DNA of 64,000 nucleotides from the NCBI RefSeq assembly GCF_026341775.1, contig NZ_JAPEOB010000007.1, positions 1-64,000 on the forward strand, written 5' to 3'. Positions 16,643 through 24,960 of the stretch are shown piece by piece. The translations under genes and the position numbers were made by a program. This DNA is from Streptomyces sp. NBC_00654. Its GTDB lineage: Bacteria; Actinomycetota; Actinomycetes; Streptomycetales; Streptomycetaceae. Position 1 is the first letter of the stretch. Each line of letters starts with the position of its first letter. The notes beneath the pieces are model-generated. The model was not told the origin of the DNA, searched no databases, and saw only the letters and a program-made list of their open reading frames with translations.

Positions 16643-18049
16643 CTAGTTCTCTTGGTTGTCGGCGAGGTTCGCGGCCACATCCGCGATGTCCTTGAGTTCA
16701 TCGGCTGATCCTTCGGGCTCCCAGCCGGCCTCGACCAGCGCCTCCATCACCGCGAAGACGAGCAACCGGCGGTGCGACCAGGCGTTGTCGTCGTCGAACA
16801 GCAGCCGGTAGTCCTGCACAGGAAGCAAGGTCTGCGGCATGCCGGCGGGGCGGGTCTTGAGAAGCCACTGAACGCTCTGAGAGCGGAACCAGCCGTACAG
16901 GTTCCCTCCCTTGGCGTTGGCTCGCATGAAGCCTCCGAAAGGGCCCGGCCTGGAGTCCTGGCCCAGTAGGGCAGCGAGCCGACGGGCCAGGTCCCTGATC
17001 CGGGCGACTTCCTTCTCGTCCATGTTCAGCACCTCGATGCAGTAGGAGTACACAATCGGGGTCATCCCGGTTACCTCTGCCGGGATGACCCGCCTGGCGG
17101 AGACCTGGTTCAGCAGGTGGGCAGTCGTACGGCGGAGAATCTCAGTGGTGTCGCCGAAGGCCCGCTTGGCCAGGAACGCCTCGCCCGGGACGCCTTTGGC
17201 TGCCTGCGCCGCCACCAATGTCGCGTAGCCGGCGCGGCGGTCCGTCCGGGTGTTGGTGGAACGCAGCCATTCCGCGATGGGCTGGCTCATCTCCTGTGTC
17301 TGCAGGAGTTGTTCCTTGTTGGAATTGGACAGCGCGATCAGCTCCACACCGGAGTGGATCCGCTGACCGTAGGTCCGCACGGCGCTGAGCACCGCCAGCT
17401 CATGGGCGTACGGGCCGGGCTTGGTCTTCACCGGTGGTGTCTGTGCTGCGGCCAGGGTCCGTTGGACAGCCATCTGGGTCGTGGGGGCCAGGAAGGTGTC
17501 GTCCCAGGAATGGATTGCCGTCGCCCGGCCGCCGGCCAGTGCGGCCCCGTAGGGGAAGGCCCAGAGACTGGCTACGCAGGGGTAGCACAACGGGGTTCCC
17601 TCGTGGCCGGGCGCGGTGGTGTTGCGGTGCTCGACGCTGGCGCCGAGCGGGATGTCGACCTTGCCGAACCACTTGCACGCCGGGCGGTCACAGTAGGCGC
17701 AGGGTGCTCCTGGCCATTCGGCCGGAGCAGGCCGGGCTCGCCACTGCTTGATCAGTTCGCGGCGTTCTGGTGGGCTTTGCTTGGCCCGTGCTGTCGGGTT
17801 GATCTTGGAGTTCGGCCAGAGCATGTAGCTGGTGCTGAGCCAGAAGCCGCCGGGGTCTGCAGCCTTGTGCACATCCGTGGTGGCCAGCAGGTGCCGGGTC
17901 ATCGTGTCCAGCGCCGCTTCGAACTGTTTGGCGGACAGTTGCTCAGGGTGTGAGGCCTTTGCCAGGGTGGCGAGCGCGAAGGCTCCCACACGTTGCAAAG
18001 GGCTCGCGGTAAGCAGCACCTGATGCTGCAGGTGAGAAACGTCGGTCAT
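16643..18049 (-). CDS. cas8: Cascade large subunit Cas8 (Cas8b1/Cst1 type)
   Basis: The 468-residue protein starts at ATG 18049 behind a strong GGAGAGGAGGAG ribosome site. It has a zinc-finger-like region with CAYCDRPAC and LCYPCV, the arrangement seen in Cst1-type large subunits, and a mainly helical C-terminus. Cas8 recognises the PAM and recruits Cas3. Neighbours cas7 and cas5 match. Large subunits diverge quickly, so the family call rests on context plus the Cys motifs. Confidence 0.9.
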   Translation of the reverse strand: MTDVSHLQHQVLLTASPLQRVGAFALATLAKASHPEQLSAKQFEAALDTMTRHLLATTDVHKAADPGGFWLSTSYMLWPNSKINPTARAKQSPPERRELIKQWRARPAPAEWPGAPCAYCDRPACKWFGKVDIPLGASVEHRNTTAPGHEGTPLCYPCVASLWAFPYGAALAGGRATAIHSWDDTFLAPTTQMAVQRTLAAAQTPPVKTKPGPYAHELAVLSAVRTYGQRIHSGVELIALSNSNKEQLLQTQEMSQPIAEWLRSTNTRTDRRAGYATLVAAQAAKGVPGEAFLAKRAFGDTTEILRRTTAHLLNQVSARRVIPAEVTGMTPIVYSYCIEVLNMDEKEVARIRDLARRLAALLGQDSRPGPFGGFMRANAKGGNLYGWFRSQSVQWLLKTRPAGMPQTLLPVQDYRLLFDDDNAWSHRRLLVFAVMEALVEAGWEPEGSADELKDIADVAANLADNQEN

Positions 18050-18469
18050 CTCTCCTCCTCTCCAGGAGGTCTGGGTGCGGTAGGGGTGTTTGAACGGGGG
18101 CGTGCCGTCCGGTGGCCTTGTTACGACGCGCGTCAGTACCTGTTCGCTACTCCGGAGACCTTTGGGGTGCGGTGATGCCGATGTTCACGGCCCTGAGCAG
18201 CAGTGCGGGCCACGGACACGGCACTCGGCGCGGCGCGGCCACTACGGACAACCTGTCCTGTAGTAGGCGCGTGTGTCCCGCTCCGCGAGGCCGATCTCTT
18301 GTGTGGCCGGTGAGCGGTTGCTCAAGACGTGAGTATTCGGCGCGGTCCGGCTGCCGAAGCGTCTCCTGAACTGCCGTGAAACGTTGTTCGCCGTCGTGTC
18401 CAGAGCGAGCCTGGCCGCACGAGGGTGGCTCACGAGTTCGGCACCGGTCAGGTTCCTGCCGCTGGTCGC
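18050..18469 (-). other. 420-base gap between cas6 and cas8, no convincing gene
   Basis: The cas genes elsewhere are separated by 66 bases or fewer, so this gap is unusual. Directly after the cas6 stop the same frame stays open for a further 75 codons (GTG at 18433, ends 18242), but the product has no recognisable domain. On the mRNA strand, around 18315-18335, a small stem CTCA/TGAG is followed by CAAC, giving TGAGCAAC against the array handle GTAGCAAC. That is a weak resemblance. In Haloarcula type I-B systems this same gap holds the CreTA toxin-guide pair; here such a role is only a possibility. Confidence 0.4.
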
Positions 18470-19222
18470 CTACGAGCTGATCCAGCCCATACCGGCGGAA
18501 TTGGCCTGCCCCACGCCCCAGCTGTGCAGGGCCGAGAGTGTCTCCGGCGGCCCGGAGAGCGCAACCTCGACGCAGGCTCCGGGCTTCTTCCCACCCGGGC
18601 CGCTCGCGCTGCTCACGGCGAAGGATCGCTTCGGACCGGCCCATGTGACGTCTTCAAGGGTCAGGTCCGGGTCCAAGCCCAGCGTCTCCGCTTTACGACG
18701 GAGGTTCCCCTCGACATAGACATCCCACTCAGGCTCGCCCGGCAGGCACCATGCCTGACGGGTCGTGCGGGCACCGGAGGCGTCCATGCCGGATGCCTTC
18801 ATCACGACTGGGGTAGTGGTGCGGAACACCGCACGTCCCGAGGGGAAGGCGGGAGCCTCCACAGGCTCGACATCGTCAACGATGAAGGCGGCCGGCCCCC
18901 AGGCGATGACCGACGTCGAGGACAGAGCCGCAGCCCATCCTTCGACAACTTCCGACAACGGGCTGCCGAGCTCCAGAACGCCGGGCCCACCCGTGGCGTA
19001 GAACCCATGACGTTTCCTCGCCGCAGGAAAACTCGGCGCTGAGTACCCGAAAGGCACCATTCCGTACGGGCCGCATCCCCCTGCGTGCAGAGACGCTCCC
19101 AGTTCCGGTGCCGCACGTTCCAGCAGGAAGTAGGCAAGGGCCCGGCCGGGACTCAGGACGTGATCCCAGCCGAGCTCACGAGCCGCCGTATGAAAGGTCA
19201 GACGTAACCGCAAAACACGCAC
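18470..19222 (-). CDS. cas6: crRNA-processing endoribonuclease Cas6
   Basis: The 250-residue protein starts at GTG 19222 and is the first gene of the operon. The C-terminal glycine-rich loop diagnostic of Cas6 is clear (GVGQANSAGMGWI) and lies at the extreme end, arguing that the TAG at 18470 is the true stop. His46 (ASLHAGG) is at the usual position of the catalytic histidine. It would cleave at the base of the repeat hairpin to leave the GUAGCAAC handle. The 190 bases upstream are gene-free and presumably hold the operon promoter. Confidence 0.92.
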   Translation of the reverse strand: MRVLRLRLTFHTAARELGWDHVLSPGRALAYFLLERAAPELGASLHAGGCGPYGMVPFGYSAPSFPAARKRHGFYATGGPGVLELGSPLSEVVEGWAAALSSTSVIAWGPAAFIVDDVEPVEAPAFPSGRAVFRTTTPVVMKASGMDASGARTTRQAWCLPGEPEWDVYVEGNLRRKAETLGLDPDLTLEDVTWAGPKRSFAVSSASGPGGKKPGACVEVALSGPPETLSALHSWGVGQANSAGMGWISS

Positions 19223-19412
19223 CTCGAATGCTCAGGAACCTTCTCACCAGCGGCGGAACGGCGCGCTGGCCCTGTTGTCAGTGGCGGCTGCGATAGTGCC
19301 CCCATGAGGTTCGCGACCGCTTGCGCACTGGCTGCGGCAAGAGCCTAAGGCTGAATCTGAAGCCCAATCACCAATCGGCAGAAAATATCCTAAAAGGCAG
19401 ATAGGTCACTGG

Positions 19413-19913
19413 GTGATGGTGCATCATGCCCCCTCGCCCGACCGAACTACGGCGGGAGAGTTCGACGTCGACGTCGTCCTCATCGACCCTCCGGCGACGT
19501 ACGGTCGCCTGACGGTCACGGCCCCCGTGCTCCTGGACGAAGAGACCGAGGGCGCGGTCATCCCGCCGGTGCTGCGCACCTACAAGGAGGCCGACGTGCT
19601 GCTCCGCCTGGAGAAGAAGCTCAAGGAGATCAGCGAGCGCCCCATGTACCAGCGGCGCGGAATCCGGCCGCAGATGAAGTACGTGATGGCCTGCGCCGCT
19701 CCCACAGCCTCGTTCGGGACCGAGGAGCACTGGGAGACGTTCAACGAGCTCAAGGAGGAGTACGGCGACATACTGCTGCCGCCAGTGCACTGGTCCGGTG
19801 TCGCCACCAAGATCTATCGCAGCGAGTGCGCGGTGCCGATCCTCTCGCCGAATTCTCGTCCGTCTCAGGACTATGCGAAGGTCGCTACAGCGCTGGGCTT
19901 CCCGCACCGCTGA
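19413..19913 (+). pseudogene. Truncated second ParA-like ATPase (C-terminal part)
   Basis: The 166-residue frame contains a ParA Walker B (VDVVLIDPPATYGRL) near its N-terminus and a plausible ParA C-terminal half ending SRPSQDYAKVATALGF. Walker A and A' are absent, and no P-loop can be found upstream in any frame before the cas promoter. It is unlike the parA at 3403 in sequence, so it comes from a different partition system. No parB follows. Loss of the 5' end next to the cas operon suggests the CRISPR module arrived, or a deletion occurred, at this point. Confidence 0.75.
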
Positions 19914-20334
19914 GGTCTACTTTCACGCGTGAAAGTAGGGGCCCGCTGGGCCCGAAACGCAAAAGGCCCGTACTCCCTGCGGCGTTCACAGAGGTACGGG
20001 CCTTCGTGTTGGTCGGGCTCAGACAGCAGTCGCCCGGGAGTCTGTTCTGTGTGGAGAGGGCGGCCGTGGAGTAGGCCGCAGCGTGCGGGGTGTCGGGGTG
20101 GACCAGCGCGACGGCGATCAGGTCGGGGCCGTGGTCGTCGCCGGGCCGGGTGTGGGCGCGTTCCACGAACGGCCCGACGCGCACGGCGATGTCCTGGGCG
20201 CCGCCGGGTGTCCAGGGCTTCGAGTTGCGCAGGGCAGCGAGCATTGCGCGGGCATGGTCGACGACGGCCTGGTCCTCGGGGGTGAGAGCAGTGCCGGGTG
20301 CGTGACCGCAGCGGCGGAAGAAGGGGCGCTTCAT
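19885..20334 (-). CDS. Hypothetical protein with probable run-on C-terminus
   Basis: The ATG at 20334 overlaps the stop of the KilB-like gene (ATGA), indicating coupling. The first ~90 residues (MKRPFFRRCG to about AAAYSTAALSTQ) look like a real small plasmid protein with an Asp/His-rich middle. The last ~50 residues run across the terminator, the parS-like palindrome and into the opposite-strand parA remnant, so the original 3' end was probably lost by the same rearrangement. No domain is recognised. Confidence 0.5.
   Translation of the reverse strand: MKRPFFRRCGHAPGTALTPEDQAVVDHARAMLAALRNSKPWTPGGAQDIAVRVGPFVERAHTRPGDDHGPDLIAVALVHPDTPHAAAYSTAALSTQNRLPGDCCLSPTNTKARTSVNAAGSTGLLRFGPSGPLLSRVKVDLSGAGSPAL
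19917..19938. promoter_or_regulatory. Second type of parS-like palindrome
   Basis: A perfect 22-bp palindrome with core TACTTTCACGCGTGAAAGTA starts 4 bases after the parA remnant's stop. Its TTTCACGCGTGAAA centre resembles chromosomal and plasmid parS sites but differs from the GTTTACCGCGGTAAAC sites near parAB. It is probably the orphaned centromere of the lost partition system, unless a ParB elsewhere still uses it. Confidence 0.6.
19963..20004 (+). terminator. Hairpin terminator after the parA remnant
   Basis: An 11-bp stem, AAGGCCCGTAC with GTACGGGCCTT, has a 20-base loop and lies 50 bases after the parA remnant. It could act in both directions. Confidence 0.6.
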
Positions 20335-20885
20335 CGAGTTGGCTCCTCGGAGGTGGGGTGCGGGGTGGCCGTCGGCATGGCAGGGCTCAGGTAGCGGGCT
20401 GCGGTGTTCACGAAGTTGTCGTGGGCGACCTTCGCGGCCTCGCGGGCCTCGGTGAGCCGCTGTTTGGCCGCCTCACGGTCGGTGCCGACCGCAGCGGTGG
20501 GGACCGTCTGCCGGATCGCGTAGGTCAGCGTGATCATGCGGTCGGCGGCGGCGCGCACGGCCTGGTCCTCGATGAGGACGCGCAGGACGACCAGTGGGCG
20601 GGTGATGGCGCTGCGGGTCATGTGGCTCTCGCCGCGCAGGGTCTCGATCCGGTCGGCGCTGGCGCCCTTGAGGACGGCGTCACCGCGCCTCCACATCGTC
20701 GTGCGGTGGTCGCTGGCGGCGCAGGCGAGCGCGGTGACGGCCTCCAGGCGGTCACGGCGGATCGCCTCGCCGTGGCTGGCACGGACGCCTCGTTCGGCGG
20801 CGCGCTCCTGAAAACGGCCGGAGACGATCGCACCCAGCAGGGTGGCGACGATGGCGAGGGCGGCTGTGATGAGGGTGGGTAACAC
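20331..20885 (-). CDS. KilB-like membrane-anchored protein
   Basis: The 184-residue protein starts at GTG 20885 behind AGAGGACC. It has one N-terminal membrane segment (LITAALAIVATLLGAIV) followed by a long charged, helical, coiled-coil-like region, with the topology of a single-pass protein facing the cytoplasm. The pattern resembles proteins called KilB on Streptomyces transfer plasmids, which are linked to plasmid spread and kill phenotypes. The name is from memory of the family, so treat it as tentative. Confidence 0.55.
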   Translation of the reverse strand: MLPTLITAALAIVATLLGAIVSGRFQERAAERGVRASHGEAIRRDRLEAVTALACAASDHRTTMWRRGDAVLKGASADRIETLRGESHMTRSAITRPLVVLRVLIEDQAVRAAADRMITLTYAIRQTVPTAAVGTDREAAKQRLTEAREAAKVAHDNFVNTAARYLSPAMPTATPHPTSEEPTR

Positions 20886-20924
20886 GCGGGTCCTCTCGAT
20901 GCGCTGACGTGGCGGGAAATGAGG

Positions 20925-20962
20925 AGCGCCGCGCCCCGGCGTTCCGGTCGGGGCGCGGCGCT
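20925..20962 (-). terminator. Terminator after the NUDIX gene
   Basis: A 14-bp stem (AGCGCCGCGCCCCG / CGGGGCGCGGCGCT) with a 10-base loop lies just beyond the NUDIX stop codon on the minus strand. Confidence 0.7.
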
Positions 20963-20981
20963 TGGTGCTTGTGGCGGTGTC

Positions 20982-21410
20982 TCAGGAGGCCGTGGCCGCG
21001 CGGAGGATTTCGGCGTGGTCGAACGCCAGGTGCTTCGGAAGCTGGTTCAGGGGCCACCAGCGGGCGTTGCGGGCGTCGTCCCCGGCAACGATCGGGGTGT
21101 CGGCGGGGACGATGGCGGCGTACGCGACGGTGACGTACCGGCCGCGCGGGTCGCGGCCGGGCTGGTCGAAGACGCCGATCTGACGCAGGTCGTCGGCGGC
21201 GACGTGGACACCGGTCTCTTCAGCCAGCTCCCGGGCCGCTGCTGTACGGCTCGTCTCTCCAACGTCGCAATGGCCGCCCGGCAGGGCCCAGGCGCCTTCG
21301 TGCGGCGCCCAGCCCCGCTCGATCAACAGGACGTCACCGCCGGGTGTCAGGGCCACCACGTCGGCGGTGTAGCGGATGGTCTCGAAGGTCTCGGTCTCGG
21401 TGTCGGTCAT
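20982..21410 (-). CDS. NUDIX hydrolase
   Basis: The 142-residue protein starts at ATG 21410. The NUDIX box is complete: GGHCDVGETS followed by ARELAEETGV gives the G-x5-E-x7-RE-x2-EE-x-G pattern that binds divalent metal. Enzymes of this kind hydrolyse nucleoside diphosphate derivatives. The substrate cannot be read from the sequence. It follows the ASCH and GGDEF genes on the same strand and ends at a strong terminator, so it is probably the last gene of that group. Confidence 0.88.
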   Translation of the reverse strand: MTDTETETFETIRYTADVVALTPGGDVLLIERGWAPHEGAWALPGGHCDVGETSRTAAARELAEETGVHVAADDLRQIGVFDQPGRDPRGRYVTVAYAAIVPADTPIVAGDDARNARWWPLNQLPKHLAFDHAEILRAATAS

Positions 21411-21466
21411 GTGCACCTCTCGGTGGGACGGGTTGGTGGATGGTGTCGGTGACCACGAGGAACTGG

Positions 21467-21907
21467 TCACGGCAGGAAGCCGGGCAGTTGCTGGAACACG
21501 CGGTCCAGCAGGTCCGGCGTCGGCTTCCAGGGCACGACCTGCCCGCGTGCGGGGACGGGCAGGGGCAGCTCCCGGACGTCCTGGAGCACGAGGTGCCAGG
21601 CGCCCGGGTGCGCCCACTGCGTGCAGGGCGGCGCTCCCTCGGGGTCCTGGTGGCAGTCGGTGATCCGGGCGATGCCGACGACCGCGCCGGTGACCATCTC
21701 GCGGTCGCGGATCGTGCGGCCGACCAGCGGGAGGCGCAGGGCGGGCCGGTCGATGGTCCTGCTCGTGTGCAGCAGGACCCAGCCGGTCCGCCACCGGCCG
21801 GGCCGGTTCTCCACCGTCTTGGCACCGGCGAGGATGCAGGCCGCGTACGGCTGCCGGATGCTGATGCCGCGGATCCAGTCGCCCTCGGGCAGGGTCACGG
21901 TGCTCAT
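21467..21907 (-). CDS. ASCH-domain protein
   Basis: The 146-residue protein starts at ATG 21907, overlapping the GGDEF gene's stop (ATGA). It has the ASCH/PUA-like pattern: IRGISIRQPYAACILAGAKTVENRP near the N-terminus (split here by charge into strand-helix), a WVLLHTS strand and a conserved GIARITDCHQ segment. ASCH domains bind RNA or modified nucleosides. The partner is unknown. Confidence 0.75.
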   Translation of the reverse strand: MSTVTLPEGDWIRGISIRQPYAACILAGAKTVENRPGRWRTGWVLLHTSRTIDRPALRLPLVGRTIRDREMVTGAVVGIARITDCHQDPEGAPPCTQWAHPGAWHLVLQDVRELPLPVPARGQVVPWKPTPDLLDRVFQQLPGFLP

Positions 21908-22581
21908 GCGGCCCGCCCCCACACGCTGGTGCCCGGCCGTCCGGCCCGGCGCCCGTTGATGGACGGCACCGTGACGTGCTGCGCCGTCGCGAGGGCCGCG
22001 CGGCCGGAGTGCTTGCCGTCGTAGAGGGCGGCATCTGCGGCCCTCTGCAACACGGTCAGGTCGCAGGAGCCGACCGAGGCCGGGGTCGCGGCGCCGACCG
22101 AGGCGGCGACGTCGACGGTGCGGCCGTCGTCCAGGGTGACCGGGGTGTGCAGCATCCGGACCAGCTGCTCCAGGCGGTGTGCAAGGCGGTCGGGGGTCAG
22201 CTCCAGGACCACTGCGAACTCATCGCCCCCGAGCCTGCCGATCGCTGCGCGCGGGCCCGCCCACGCGGTGAGCCGGGCTCCGATCGCAGCGAGGACCGTG
22301 TCCCCGGCCGCGTGGCCCATGCCGTCATTGATCTGCTTGAAGTGGTCGGCGTCGACCATCACCACGGTCACCTTGTCGCCGTGGCGGGCCAGGAGCCGGC
22401 GGGCGCGGGCGGTGTAGGCGTCGCGGCGCAGCAGGCCGGTCAGCGGGTCGCGGCGGCTCGCGGCGATCTTCTTGTGCAGGGCGATGGCGTGGACGGCCCA
22501 GCCGGTCAACGGCACGGCTGCGGTCGTCAGGAGGAGTGTGCGCTGCCCGAACCGGGCCTGTGTGCGCAGGACGGAGCCCAT
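21904..22581 (-). CDS. GGDEF-domain protein (putative diguanylate cyclase)
   Basis: The 225-residue protein starts at ATG 22581; longer in-frame sequence upstream is low-complexity. One membrane segment (LLLTTAAVPLTGWAVHAIAL) anchors the N-terminus. The GGDEF domain begins at RRDPLTGLLRRD and has an intact active-site loop (RLGGDEFAV), so c-di-GMP synthesis is plausible. No PAS or other sensor domain is attached. C-di-GMP controls development in Streptomyces through BldD; an effect of this plasmid gene on the host is inference. Confidence 0.82.
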   Translation of the reverse strand: MGSVLRTQARFGQRTLLLTTAAVPLTGWAVHAIALHKKIAASRRDPLTGLLRRDAYTARARRLLARHGDKVTVVMVDADHFKQINDGMGHAAGDTVLAAIGARLTAWAGPRAAIGRLGGDEFAVVLELTPDRLAHRLEQLVRMLHTPVTLDDGRTVDVAASVGAATPASVGSCDLTVLQRAADAALYDGKHSGRAALATAQHVTVPSINGRRAGRPGTSVWGRAA

Positions 22582-22670
22582 ACTGGTGTCTCCCTCTCGT
22601 CTCGTACGGGATGGGGAACCCGGGGCGGTCGACTGGTTTTCCGGCCTTTGGCGGCCGTCCCGGGGCGAAT

Positions 22671-22946
22671 TCACATCAGGCTGTTGGGGTTGACCCACGC
22701 CTTGGTGGTGGCCTTGTGCCAGTCCAGGACCCAGCCGGGGCGCAGGCCGCGCGCGACCCATCCGTCGCTGGAGTCATCGGGGGCCGGGCGGCCGGCGGAC
22801 ATCTGCTGCACGGCCCGGTCGTAGGCGTTGTGCGCAGCGGCCAGGGCATCGCCCGGTCCGGCGGCGCGGCCGGTGAAGACGTGAAGACCTCGCCGTTCCT
22901 GGTCCGTTGCGTGGTGTATCGGGATGTCGACCTCGTATCGGCGCAT
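22671..22946 (-). CDS. Small hypothetical protein
   Basis: ATG 22946 has AAGGAG nine bases upstream, better placed than for the ATG at 22955. The 91-residue product begins MRRYEVDIPIHHAT and ends in a Trp-rich segment (GWVLDWHKATTKAW). No domain is recognised. It sits between the GGDEF gene and the 23033-23878 gene on the same strand. Confidence 0.65.
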   Translation of the reverse strand: MRRYEVDIPIHHATDQERRGLHVFTGRAAGPGDALAAAHNAYDRAVQQMSAGRPAPDDSSDGWVARGLRPGWVLDWHKATTKAWVNPNSLM

Positions 22947-22983
22947 GACGTCCATCTCCTTCCGTACTGAGGGACCACCGCGA

Positions 22984-23019
22984 CCGCCCCGGCCTCCGTC
23001 GTGCGGGAGGCCGGGGCGG
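22984..23019 (-). terminator. Terminator hairpin
   Basis: A 15-bp GC-rich stem (CCGCCCCGGCCTCC / GGAGGCCGGGGCGG core) with a short loop lies directly after the 23033-23878 gene on the minus strand. Confidence 0.65.
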
Positions 23020-23032
23020 CACGGAGCGTCCG

Positions 23033-23878
23033 TCAGGCGCGGTAGGTGGGCGGGCGGATTCCGGCGCGGAGTTCACGGATGATCGAGCAGGGGCCCTTGG
23101 TGGCGCAGTACGCGTCGTCGGTGTCCGGGAGGGCGTTGCCCGTGGTTCCCCACATGTCGCGGGCGGCCGCGTTCACGGCGCGCAGCATCTCGCCGTTGTT
23201 GGGGCGGCAGGAGCTGTTCGTGTCGCCGACGCCTTGCCGGGCGGCGCTGATGAGGTGCTGGCGGGCCTGTCGGGCGGCCCAGCGTCGGCTGCTGGGGCCG
23301 GTGTTCTCGTGCACGTGCCCGCAGTCGTGGAACGTGTCCAGGTGGCAGCCGGTGCAGTGGTAGGTGACCAGCTGCTGAGGCTCGCTGTCGGGAAGCCACT
23401 TGCCTTCGAACTCGTAGACGATGACCTCGGCACCTGGGATCTCGGTGTGCGCGAAGGCGGTGACGAGGCCGACGCCGTCCGCGATCCCACCGCGCGCCTT
23501 CACGTTCCAGAAGACGCGGGGGAGGAAGTCGTCCCAGCCCTTGCCGTGGGGCCACTGGGCGTACATGACGCCCTGCGAGGCGTCGAAGGTCGCCTTGCCG
23601 TTGGTGTTCTCGCGCTGGTACTGCTCGATCTGTGCGATCGATCCGAAGTACGTCGCGCTGAACTCCTCGGACTCCAGGAAGATCAGCCCGTAGCCCTCGG
23701 GGCGGGTGTCGTGGCCGTTGTCCTTCAGGGTCTCGACCATGTCCTCGTAGCCGGGGTTGCCCGGGGCGATGGTGCCGACGAGCGGTAACCGGTAGCGGTC
23801 GCAGCTGGTGACGTGGGCCGGGTTGGTCTCGCTGACGTTGTGCGCGGTGCCGTACGTGTTCGTGATCGTGATGCTCAT
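23033..23878 (-). CDS. Hypothetical protein (281 aa)
   Basis: The start at ATG 23878 gives a soluble protein beginning MSITITNTYGTAHNV. It has a Cys/His cluster in the second half (YHCTGCHLDTFHDCGHVH), suggesting a zinc site, and further cysteines near the end (SSCRPN, YCATKGPCS). Aromatic-rich segments such as WDDFLPRVFWNVKA precede it. I do not recognise the family. Its neighbours are the P-loop ATPase gene (upstream) and small plasmid genes. Confidence 0.7.
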   Translation of the reverse strand: MSITITNTYGTAHNVSETNPAHVTSCDRYRLPLVGTIAPGNPGYEDMVETLKDNGHDTRPEGYGLIFLESEEFSATYFGSIAQIEQYQRENTNGKATFDASQGVMYAQWPHGKGWDDFLPRVFWNVKARGGIADGVGLVTAFAHTEIPGAEVIVYEFEGKWLPDSEPQQLVTYHCTGCHLDTFHDCGHVHENTGPSSRRWAARQARQHLISAARQGVGDTNSSCRPNNGEMLRAVNAAARDMWGTTGNALPDTDDAYCATKGPCSIIRELRAGIRPPTYRA

Positions 23879-23970
23879 GGGTGGGTGTCCTTCCCGGGGA
23901 AGCAGCGGGTGCCCGGCGTGGCCGGGGCGCGGCGGGTTCTGGCTGTTCGGCGAAGCGTCGGCGGCACGAC

Positions 23971-24933
23971 TCACTCGCGGACCGCGGCCGCGTACTGCGC
24001 TTCCAGGTCGGCGCGGCCCTCGGGGTCGTGGTCCTGGTCCTCGTCGGTGTTCGGGCCGTGGACGGTGCAGACGATGTCCTGGTCGTAGTCCAGGTCGCCG
24101 TTCAGCGCCCGGAACAGGCAGGTGACGCTGTAGGCGGGTACCCAGGCGTAGCCGGTGCACTTGTAGTCGTGCGGGCACGGGACGGCGACGTCGAACCCGT
24201 AGTCGCCCTCGCCGTCGACGTTCGGGCGGAACGCGAGGGTGAGGTACATCTGCCCGAGGCGGATCTCCGCGACGCGGTCGCCGCCGACGATGTTCGAGCC
24301 GTCCTTCCACCGCCACAGAGGCAGGATCTCCGGGCCGAACACCCGGCGGGGGAGCAGCAGATCACCGAGGCAGTCGCCGTTGTCCAGTCCGAGGTCGGCC
24401 TGGCGCTTCTCGCTGAGCCGCTCCAGGAACGGCAGCAGCTGGTAGAGGCTCTCGGAGTAGGCGACCTCGGTGAAGCCTTCCGACTTGAGGCCACGCCGCT
24501 GGGAGTTGACCATGTCCTGCCGCTGCCGGATGACGGCCTCTTCCGGCACGCGGCGGTTGGCCGGCCGCGCGCCCTGCCGGTCCACGCACACCGTGCCGGG
24601 CGTGGAGACCATGAGCGCGATGGGGAGCATGTCGTGCCGCTTGGCGGCGGCGATCAGTGGCTCCCTGGAAGCGCTGGTGACGTTTGTGGCGTCGATGACC
24701 GTGAACAGCCGTCGGCGCATCCTCGCCTCCAGGAGCAGGTGCAGGGCGGCGACCGCGTCGCCGGTCGCGTCCTGGTCGCCCGCGTCGTCGCTGACGACCT
24801 CCCGCAGCGCGTCCAGGGACAGGACCTGCGAGGCGGGCCAGGTGTTCGCGATGGTGGTCTTCCCGGCTCCGGAGGGGCCGATGAGGACGACCAGGCTGTT
24901 CTCGGGCATCTGCGGGTAGTACGGCGCGGTCAT
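23971..24933 (-). CDS. P-loop ATPase/kinase-like protein
   Basis: The 320-residue protein starts at ATG 24933. Residues about 13-28 hold a Walker A (LIGPSGAGKTTIANTW). A segment FTVIDATNVTSASREPLI resembles the Asp-bearing strand and lid region of polynucleotide kinase-type enzymes. The C-terminal half has no known fold, but carries paired Cys residues (CPHDYKCTGYAW). It may phosphorylate a nucleic acid or metabolite; the substrate is unknown. Confidence 0.7.
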   Translation of the reverse strand: MTAPYYPQMPENSLVVLIGPSGAGKTTIANTWPASQVLSLDALREVVSDDAGDQDATGDAVAALHLLLEARMRRRLFTVIDATNVTSASREPLIAAAKRHDMLPIALMVSTPGTVCVDRQGARPANRRVPEEAVIRQRQDMVNSQRRGLKSEGFTEVAYSESLYQLLPFLERLSEKRQADLGLDNGDCLGDLLLPRRVFGPEILPLWRWKDGSNIVGGDRVAEIRLGQMYLTLAFRPNVDGEGDYGFDVAVPCPHDYKCTGYAWVPAYSVTCLFRALNGDLDYDQDIVCTVHGPNTDEDQDHDPEGRADLEAQYAAAVRE

Positions 24934-24960
24934 ACGGATCTCCTTGTGGATGAGGGGTGC

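Noticed and set aside
17570..17600. Repeat-like sequence GGGGTAGCAC inside cas8
   Set aside because: It codes the conserved LCYPCV zinc-finger motif; the resemblance to the CRISPR repeat end is short and lacks the paired stem.
18147..18644. Long minus-strand frame across the cas6 end and the gap
   Set aside because: Its composition is arginine-rich and random-looking, and it overlaps cas6, which has clear family motifs in another frame.
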